Positions 1 to 4,626 of a DNA stretch of 7,788 nucleotides are shown here, piece by piece. Each line of letters starts with the position of its first letter. The first letter of the stretch is position 1. Made by a program: the position numbers and the translations under genes. Origin of the DNA: an uncultured Chlorobiota bacterium. Lineage in GTDB: Bacteria > Bacteroidota > Bacteroidia > Bacteroidales > JAADGE01. The stretch lies in the NCBI GenBank assembly GCA_947311125.1, contig CAMZKI010000115.1, forward strand, positions 1 to 7,788, in the 5' to 3' direction. The notes under the pieces are model-generated. The model searched no databases. It was not told where the DNA came from and saw only the letters and a program-made list of their open reading frames with translations.

Positions 1-393
1 AATTATTGCGTTGTATTTGCCCACTTCTTTTACTTCTTTTTCAACGATTGTTATTTTCTTTCTGTCAATATCAAAGCCTTTTTTGTTAATTGCATCTGCA
101 AGTTGGATATTTGTAACAGAGCCGAAAATTTTCCCTTTAGAGCTTGTTTTTGCTCCTACTTTAATTTCTTTATTCTTAAGTTTTTCTGCAATTGCCTGAG
201 CATCCTGACGAAGTTTTTCTTCCTTGTGGGCACGTTGTTTTAAATTTTCTTCGCGAACTTTTTTCGCCGATTTGTCAGCTCTTACAGCCAGTCCTTTAGG
301 GATAAGATAATTTACCGCATAGCCTCTTTTTACTTCTACGATATCGTCTTTATATCCTAAATTGTTTATATCTTCTTTTAAAATAATTTCCAT
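1..393 (-). CDS. rplI: 50S ribosomal protein bL9, 3' end missing (runs off left edge)
   Basis: Component of the large ribosomal subunit: bL9 binds 23S rRNA near the base of the L1 stalk and projects a long helix outward. The minus-strand frame is open from the ATG at 391-393 to base 1, giving 131 residues without a stop. It begins MEIILKEDINNLG and carries the family hallmark GYAVNYLIPKGLA at about residues 24-36. A charged, Lys/Glu-rich connecting helix follows (about 41-75), then the start of the C-terminal domain with GKIFGSVT (about 87-94). Complete bL9 proteins are usually near 148-150 residues, so roughly the last 15-20 are outside the window. It is the third gene of the rpsF-rpsR-rplI operon, 28 nt after rpsR. 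No Shine-Dalgarno precedes the start; the upstream bases are TTTTGAT, normal for Bacteroidota. Confidence 0.95.
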   Translation of the reverse strand, partial: MEIILKEDINNLGYKDDIVEVKRGYAVNYLIPKGLAVRADKSAKKVREENLKQRAHKEEKLRQDAQAIAEKLKNKEIKVGAKTSSKGKIFGSVTNIQLADAINKKGFDIDRKKITIVEKEVKEVGKYNAII

Positions 394-398
394 ATCAA

Positions 399-417
399 AA
401 CAATTTTTTTAATTGTT
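399..417 (-). promoter_or_regulatory. AT-rich hairpin between rpsR and rplI
   Basis: The 28-nt rpsR-rplI spacer holds a perfect 7-bp inverted repeat, AACAATT (399-405) and AATTGTT (411-417), around a 5-nt loop. It ends five bases before the rplI start codon. In mRNA this would be a weak, mostly A-U hairpin that could tune rplI initiation or mRNA processing. It is not a good terminator, because no U-tract follows it on the transcribed strand. Any function is inference. Confidence 0.3.
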
Positions 418-421
418 AAAT

Positions 422-685
422 TTATTTCATTAAATCGGTTACGTAGGGTAAAATAGCAAGGTGTCTTGCTCTTTTTACGGCTTTTGCAACTTTACGCTGG
501 TATTTCAAAGATGTACCGGTTAAACGTCTGGGTAAAATTTTACCTTGCTCGTTTAAGAATTGTTTTAAAAATTCCGGATCTTTATAATCAACGTATTTTA
601 TTCTGTGTTTTTTAAAACGACAGTATTTTTCTTTTTTGGTATCAACTGCTACCGGCGTTAAATATCTTACGTTTTTATCAGCCAT
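422..685 (-). CDS. rpsR: 30S ribosomal protein bS18
   Basis: Small-subunit platform protein that binds 16S rRNA as a heterodimer with bS6. In Bacteroidota it also helps form the pocket that sequesters the 16S 3' tail. The protein has 87 residues, a normal length. The family core is obvious: KYCRFKK at about 21-27, YVDYKDPEFLKQFL at about 31-44, GKILPRRLTGTS at about 48-59, and the helix KYQRKVAKAVKRARHLAILPY at about 61-81. The ATG at 683-685 is the natural start because it follows a strong ribosome-binding site at optimal spacing. It lies 15 nt after rpsF and 28 nt before rplI, so it is almost certainly cotranscribed with both. The unusual point is the AAAGGAGG just upstream, which no other start in this window has. 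Confidence 0.97.
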   Translation of the reverse strand: MADKNVRYLTPVAVDTKKEKYCRFKKHRIKYVDYKDPEFLKQFLNEQGKILPRRLTGTSLKYQRKVAKAVKRARHLAILPYVTDLMK

Positions 686-692
686 TTTTTCT

Positions 693-700
693 CCTCCTTT
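693..700 (-). promoter_or_regulatory. Extended Shine-Dalgarno sequence of rpsR
   Basis: The 15-nt spacer between rpsF and rpsR reads AAAGGAGGAGAAAAA in the mRNA direction. AAAGGAGG is an 8-base complement of the usual 16S 3'-terminal CCUCCUUU, and 7 nt separate it from the ATG, which is ideal spacing. The rpsF, rplI and uvrA starts and that of the secreted protein have nothing comparable. Bacteroidota ribosomes normally do not use Shine-Dalgarno pairing because the 16S tail is sequestered, so a match this strong in front of a pocket protein is probably regulatory. That last step is inference. Confidence 0.85.
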
Positions 701-1045
701 TTAATTAGAATTTTCTTTTTTCATTTTTTTCTTTTTATTCGAATATTCAACAGCATATTTATCCATTTTAAATGTCAAAAAACGAATAATTCTTTCATCT
801 CTGCGAAATTCAGTTTCTAACTTTTCGATAAGAGCACCTTCGGCTTTAAATTCAATTAAGTTATAAAAACCTGTCGTCTTGTGTTTTATGGGGTAAGCTA
901 ATTTTTTTAGCCCCCAGTTTTCTTCAGTCAAAATTTCCGCACCTCCTTCGGTGAGAATTTTTTTGAATTTTTGTACCGTTTCCTTTACCTGATCTTCAGA
1001 TAAAACGGGAGTAACAATGAAAACGGTTTCATACTGATTCATCAT
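701..1045 (-). CDS. rpsF: 30S ribosomal protein bS6
   Basis: Small-subunit platform protein, partner of bS18 on the 16S central domain. It has 114 residues. Family features are NQYETVFIVTPVLSE at the N-terminus, ENWGLKKLAYPIKHKTTGFY at about 42-61 and the arginine-rich FRRDERIIRFLTFKMDKYA at about 80-98, the edge that meets bS18 and rRNA. The last dozen residues are a lysine-rich tail. Two ATGs are adjacent (1043-1045 and 1040-1042); relatives start MNxYETV, so the second may be the true start, giving 113 residues. No Shine-Dalgarno is present and the leader is A/T-only near the start. It is first in the operon, under the promoter at 1088-1118. The RNA hairpin with a CCG bulge that serves bS6:bS18 autoregulation in other phyla is not seen in the short leader. 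Confidence 0.97.
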   Translation of the reverse strand: MMNQYETVFIVTPVLSEDQVKETVQKFKKILTEGGAEILTEENWGLKKLAYPIKHKTTGFYNLIEFKAEGALIEKLETEFRRDERIIRFLTFKMDKYAVEYSNKKKKMKKENSN

Positions 1046-1087
1046 AATTCTTTTGTTTTTAATTTTATATTAATTAATTTCAGGATG

Positions 1088-1118
1088 CAAAAGTAATCAT
1101 TTTTTTAAAGTTGCAAAA
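1088..1118 (-). promoter_or_regulatory. Promoter of the rpsF-rpsR-rplI operon
   Basis: On the minus strand a perfect Bacteroidota -7 element, TACTTTTG (consensus TAnnTTTG, 1088-1095), lies 18 nt downstream of a -33 element TTTTG (1114-1118). Both the elements and the spacing fit the consensus for this phylum's primary sigma factor. Transcription would begin around 1080-1084, giving an AT-rich leader of about 35-40 nt before rpsF. The -33 box lies only 9 nt beyond the T-tract of the preceding terminator, so the operon is cleanly insulated from the secreted-protein gene. Confidence 0.75.
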
Positions 1119-1127
1119 TTTGTTAAT

Positions 1128-1155
1128 AAAAAACGCCGGCTGTATTACCGGCGTT
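1128..1155 (-). terminator. Intrinsic terminator of the secreted-protein gene
   Basis: AACGCCGG (1132-1139) and CCGGCGTT (1148-1155) form a perfect 8-bp, GC-rich stem with an 8-nt loop. On the minus strand the stem is followed directly by a run of T (six T counting the stem end), then ATTAA. It starts 18 nt past the TAA of the secreted-protein gene and precedes the rpsF promoter. This is a textbook Rho-independent structure for minus-strand transcription. On the plus strand the T-tract is poorer and no plus-strand gene ends here. Confidence 0.85.
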
Positions 1156-1173
1156 ATGTTTATTTTTGTTTAA

Positions 1174-2478
1174 TTATTTTTTAATGAAAGATTTTATGAT
1201 ATAGTTTTCGTTTTCAGTATTAATTCGAATAAAGTATACTCCTTCTGTAAGATTTGCAATATTTATTTCGGCAAAATCCGAATTGATATTAACCGTTTCT
1301 ATATTTCTTCCGAGAACATCAGTTATCGAAATATTTGAAATATTTTCGGCACTTTGCACAAATAAGACATTATTTGCAGGATTAGGAAACACTTTAATGT
1401 GACTTTCCGAAACATCTTTAATTCCTACATTTGTGTCAATTGTTAAACTTCCTCCGACAACATCTGCAGAAATAGTTCCTGCAAATTGAGAATTCGTACA
1501 TTCGGAAACAAAGCCGTGCGGGTCAGCTTTTATCATAAATTGCAATACACTTTCATCAACCAAATAAGCCGGATTAAACCAAAGATGTAAAATCACTTCT
1601 CGGCTTGTTCCGTTATCAATTATTGCAGTTTCGGGGTCTACATAAAAAGTAAAATGGTCGGTATTGAAACTCGGTTCTGCGGTAAAAACTATCGGGTTGG
1701 CAGCATCTCCGAAATCAAACCACCCGCTTGCAATTGCATTTCCGGTAAGATCAACAGTGTTATTCGGTCCCGCATATATATCAAATTGCGATAATTTTGT
1801 CGGTAAACCGTCAGTTCCTTCATCGATAATTTTAAATTTGAATGCTTCGATTGCATTAAGAGAATCAACCGGAACAGTTCCGTCAATTATTGCATCCGTA
1901 ACTTGAGATGCCGGATCTTCAACAAGTGAAGTAAAATCTCTTACTGTTTCCGTTGCGTCTGATGTCCCTCGCGGGTTTATTTTATAATGACCGTTTGAGT
2001 AGGTTACAACGCCGGTAATACTGTACACACTTCCGGTTGTTAAAGCAAAACCACTGCCGTATTGATAATCAACATCATCATTTATACAAATTATGTTGCC
2101 CGAACAATCATGCCCGAAATATTCAAAATATGCAGAATTCAGACTGTCAATTACAATACCGCTTACAGTAACCAACTGCCCTTCCCAAGGCTCTGCTGCA
2201 GGGTCGTCTTGTGCTTTGTAATATTCCAAATTTGCTGCATTAATAACAGCCGGAGTCGGTGTTCCTCCGCTTACAGAGTTGATTAATACGGGATTTATAA
2301 TTTCAGTCAGTCCGTTATAAAAAGCTTTTTGTCCCGTTATTGTAACAGTGTCTCCTACCGAAACCAAGGCATCAAAAGAAGAACTGTATATCAAAACTCC
2401 TGACATCGGGTCATTTGAATCTTGTATCCAAACTTGATTAAAATTATCATTTGCCGTTACAACACCTCTCAGAGTCAA
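1174..2478 (-). CDS. C-terminal part of a type IX-secreted multidomain protein (same gene as 2493-4553, frame broken)
   Basis: C-terminal 434 residues of the protein beginning at 4553. The first codon (2476-2478) is TTG and is not a real start: the frame is open back to 2592 and reads NINDSYNN..YQFYAGVLP, continuing the upstream fragment. Numbering from 2478, residues 1-170 are an OB-fold-like region: GVVTA, WIQD, VGDTVTITGQ and NGLTEI, then a second beta-rich half with GQLVTVSGIV and YSITGVV. This resembles OB domains of secreted Bacteroidota nucleases and related proteins. Residues about 184-350 are a second copy of a beta domain also found in the upstream part (AGPNNT, LQF, HGF). Residues about 360-434 are the type IX sorting domain: KVFPNPANN, ITDVLGR, EGVYFIRI and a Lys-rich end. 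Such domains direct passage through the outer membrane and are then removed, often with surface anchoring. The substrate is unknown. Confidence 0.85.
   Translation of the reverse strand: MTLRGVVTANDNFNQVWIQDSNDPMSGVLIYSSSFDALVSVGDTVTITGQKAFYNGLTEIINPVLINSVSGGTPTPAVINAANLEYYKAQDDPAAEPWEGQLVTVSGIVIDSLNSAYFEYFGHDCSGNIICINDDVDYQYGSGFALTTGSVYSITGVVTYSNGHYKINPRGTSDATETVRDFTSLVEDPASQVTDAIIDGTVPVDSLNAIEAFKFKIIDEGTDGLPTKLSQFDIYAGPNNTVDLTGNAIASGWFDFGDAANPIVFTAEPSFNTDHFTFYVDPETAIIDNGTSREVILHLWFNPAYLVDESVLQFMIKADPHGFVSECTNSQFAGTISADVVGGSLTIDTNVGIKDVSESHIKVFPNPANNVLFVQSAENISNISITDVLGRNIETVNINSDFAEINIANLTEGVYFIRINTENENYIIKSFIKK
1429..1929 (-). repeat. Internal duplicated beta domain, copy 2
   Basis: Protein-level repeat of the segment encoded at 3465-3941, lying just before the sorting domain. 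Shared landmarks in the same order are DGLPT, AGPNNTxDLT, LQFxI, HGF and a closing F..T....D.VG. The copies differ by about one residue in the first half and diverge strongly elsewhere, so the duplication is old and invisible as a DNA repeat. I do not recognise a named family. Confidence 0.75.
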
Positions 2479-2492
2479 ATTATAGCCCTGTA

Positions 2493-4553
2493 TTACTGTA
2501 TCGGGATTGTTAGCAGTATTTGTATATGAAACCGGTAATACGCCGGCATAAAATTGATACGTCGTATTATTATATGAGTCATTAATATTTCTCTAATGGT
2601 ATTAATCGCAAAATTTGAAGCTGCCGTTAAATGAACAATTGTCGGGTCTGTTACGTCAATACTTGCACTATTAAAATTAACGGTAGTCTGGCTTGTTGCC
2701 GTTAAAGTATAATCAGCAGGATTTACAGAAGTTAAACCGGACTCATATTTCAATACCAACTCATTATTGCTTACGGCATAAGCATCAATAATATTTATTG
2801 TCGGTCTGAAAGACAATGTCCAGTCATATTGACCGGGTGTTGTAATGTTCCGGTCGCCCCAACCTATATAATAACTTTCGCCGGCTGTAACGGTAAATGA
2901 TAAAGTTTCTAATGTTCCTGTTGTTCCGCAAACATTGTCAGCACTGTTCCAATTAGTCCCTCCGCAATTATTTTCTATAATTTCAACATATGTATCTCCG
3001 GTGTATCCTGAACTGCAATTTTCAACAGTTATTATTCCGTCGGCTGCAGCTGTATAGACATACCACTGGTCGTAATCATCAACTGTTGTATGAACGGCAG
3101 TATGAGTCCCTACATCTATTGCCAAAGCATCTGCACAAGAAGTTCCGCCGCCCTGAACCGTAACATTAAACGCTGCACTTGTTACTTGAGAGAAAGTTCC
3201 GCCGTTTGCCGTAAGAGTAACATTACTTTCAACAGCATCAAAAGATAAATCATTAAACGTTGCTACTCCGGATATTGTATTTACGGGATTTGTTCCTGAC
3301 ATATTTCCTGCTCCCGTAAACCCAAGTGTTATAGCTGTTGAAGCATAATCAATATCAATATTGCCTCCGGCATCCGTTGCAGCAACCGTAACTGCCGGTG
3401 TCATAACAGAGTTGGCTGCGACATCTGAAGGTTGTTGCGTAAATGACAACTGAGTTGCAACAACTTGAACTGTAAAGTTATTCCCTACAATATCACCGCC
3501 TGTTAAAGTTGCTTCAAATACAGATCCGTTTACATCTGCAGTAAAGCCGTGATTTGCAGCATTTATCTGAAATTGCAGGATACCTCCGTCAGGTGCATTT
3601 GCATTATTAATATAAACATATGCCTCGAGGGAAATTGTTCCGCCGTCAGGCACGGTCAAGTTTACGGGTAAAAAAACATTACCCGGATTCACAACAGGCT
3701 GCCCTGTTAATGATACGACTGCACCATTTGTTAAATCATAAACTCCGCCGCCGTTAATATTTTGCGTAAGATCTAATGTATTATTTGGTCCGGCAACAAA
3801 ATACATACCGTTTACAATTGTCGGCAAACCGTCACCTGTTGCGGCATCGGTAATATCAAACCGTAATACAGGAACACTGTCAGGTGCAATTGAAGATATT
3901 GTTCCGGCAGGCAACTGTGTGCCGGGTGCCGTTACGGTTGATGTTTGGTCGTTAGCAATAAATACGTGAACACCCGGTGTCAAATACGGAGACAAATCGG
4001 CAGATTGTCCGTCTAATGTATTAGGTGCTGCCGTCGTCCATTCTGATTGAGTAAATGTTGTGTTAGGTAAAACAACTGTGCTGTTTCTGTATGCATAGGA
4101 ATCTAAATATTCCCAAGTAGAACCTGTTCCGTCAACAAGCTCTTCTCCGTATATATCTAACACATTATCGGTTAAATCAGTCAGAGCATAAGCGTCATCA
4201 CCATTCCCGTTTATGTTCGTTACTCCGTAAGAAGCATTTGCAGGTGCGGTTAAATTAAAGTCCGTCCACAATTGACCTGCCGTAACATTATCAATATTTG
4301 TTACAACATAGCTTTCTCCTGCCGGTAAGTTAAATGCCGGAAATGTAAAAGCATCTGTAAAACCTGCGCCGTTTGCAGATTTTCTGATTTTGAAAGCAGA
4401 AAGATCGATTGCAGAAGTTCCCGTATTGGTAACCTCAACATATTTCGGATAACCGCCGGTTCCTGTTCCGTCTGCGATTTCTGAAATAATCAGTTGTGCA
4501 TTAATGCTGAATGCAAAAAACACAGATACTAAAAAAATAAACAATTTTTTCAT
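2493..4553 (-). CDS. N-terminal part of a secreted lamin-tail-domain protein (frame broken near 2588-2590)
   Basis: Residues 1-19 are a Sec signal peptide (MKKLFIFLVSVFF core, cleavage after INA, Gln next, typical of Bacteroidota). Residues about 20-200 fit a lamin-tail domain (LIISEIADG, YVEVTNTG, IDLSAFKIRK, LPAGESYVV), common in secreted enzymes of this phylum. Residues about 205-363 are copy 1 of a duplicated beta domain. About 367-467 is an Ig-like module beginning LSFTQQPSDVAANS. About 473-583 is a Cys-containing PPC-like beta domain (CADALAIDVG, YDQWYVYTA, VEIIENNCGG, GESYYIGWGD). About 584-655 resembles an SbsA-type Ig domain. After residue 655 the frame is lost, and the last 31 residues before the stop at 2493 are spurious. 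With one extra base the whole gene would encode 1126 residues ending in a type IX sorting domain. No catalytic motif is evident; adhesion, scaffolding or hydrolase targeting are possible. It lies 73 nt after uvrA. Confidence 0.88.
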   Translation of the reverse strand: MKKLFIFLVSVFFAFSINAQLIISEIADGTGTGGYPKYVEVTNTGTSAIDLSAFKIRKSANGAGFTDAFTFPAFNLPAGESYVVTNIDNVTAGQLWTDFNLTAPANASYGVTNINGNGDDAYALTDLTDNVLDIYGEELVDGTGSTWEYLDSYAYRNSTVVLPNTTFTQSEWTTAAPNTLDGQSADLSPYLTPGVHVFIANDQTSTVTAPGTQLPAGTISSIAPDSVPVLRFDITDAATGDGLPTIVNGMYFVAGPNNTLDLTQNINGGGVYDLTNGAVVSLTGQPVVNPGNVFLPVNLTVPDGGTISLEAYVYINNANAPDGGILQFQINAANHGFTADVNGSVFEATLTGGDIVGNNFTVQVVATQLSFTQQPSDVAANSVMTPAVTVAATDAGGNIDIDYASTAITLGFTGAGNMSGTNPVNTISGVATFNDLSFDAVESNVTLTANGGTFSQVTSAAFNVTVQGGGTSCADALAIDVGTHTAVHTTVDDYDQWYVYTAAADGIITVENCSSGYTGDTYVEIIENNCGGTNWNSADNVCGTTGTLETLSFTVTAGESYYIGWGDRNITTPGQYDWTLSFRPTINIIDAYAVSNNELVLKYESGLTSVNPADYTLTATSQTTVNFNSASIDVTDPTIVHLTAASNFAINTIREILMTHIIIRRINFMPAYYRFHIQILLTIPIQ
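2588..2590 (-). other. Frameshift site joining the two halves of the secreted-protein gene
   Basis: In the mRNA direction the frame reads ATT AGA GAA ATA TTA ATG, leaving the conserved fold. One added A in the AAA run (2588-2590) gives ATT AGA GAA AAT ATT AAT GAC, which encodes IRENINDS and flows directly into the downstream frame. The full length 1174-4553 is 3380 nt; plus one it is 3381, exactly 1127 codons. Both halves keep normal composition and the sorting domain is intact, so this is a sequencing or assembly error, or a very recent mutation. Confidence 0.85.
3465..3941 (-). repeat. Internal duplicated beta domain, copy 1
   Basis: Protein-level repeat of the segment at 1429-1929, placed right after the lamin-tail domain. 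It contains DGLPT (residues 241-245), AGPNNTLDLT (about 254-263), LQFQI (about 326-330), HGF (335-337) and a final DIVGNNFTV. The same landmarks recur in order in copy 2, near the C-terminus. The two copies bracket the Ig, PPC-like and OB-like modules. Confidence 0.75.
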
Positions 4554-4597
4554 AATTTTGGTATTTAATGAATAATATTTTGAATTGAAACGAATTT

Positions 4598-4605
4598 CAA
4601 ATTTA
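4598..4605 (-). promoter_or_regulatory. Likely promoter of the secreted-protein gene (-7 box)
   Basis: TAAATTTG on the minus strand is a perfect match to the Bacteroidota -7 consensus TAnnTTTG, about 45 nt before the ATG at 4551-4553. No TTG is seen at the -33 position, where the sequence is a long A-tract, so the promoter may be weaker or need an activator. A 6-bp inverted repeat, TTGAAA/TTTCAA around CGAA (4585-4600), overlaps the box and the expected start site and could be an operator, though it may be chance in AT-rich DNA. Confidence 0.5.
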
Positions 4606-4626
4606 TAATTTTTTTTTGAAACCTTT

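Noticed and set aside
11..199. Plus-strand open frame of 62 codons opposite rplI
   Set aside because: It lies antisense to the clear bL9 coding sequence, has no homology I recognise and is a shadow of the real gene.
1664..2286. Open frames overlapping the secreted-protein gene (1664-1906 and 2062-2286 plus; 1689-1886 minus)
   Set aside because: All overlap a minus-strand frame that encodes recognisable domains; none has a recognisable product or signals of its own.
2476..2478. TTG at 2478 as the start of an independent gene
   Set aside because: The frame extends upstream of it with sequence continuing the previous protein, there is no signal peptide though a type IX sorting domain follows, and no promoter is visible.
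2580..2600. Programmed -1 ribosomal frameshift
   Set aside because: A -1 shift would give the right frame, but there is no X XXY YYZ slippery heptamer, only a three-base A run, and no clear stimulatory structure. An indel is simpler.
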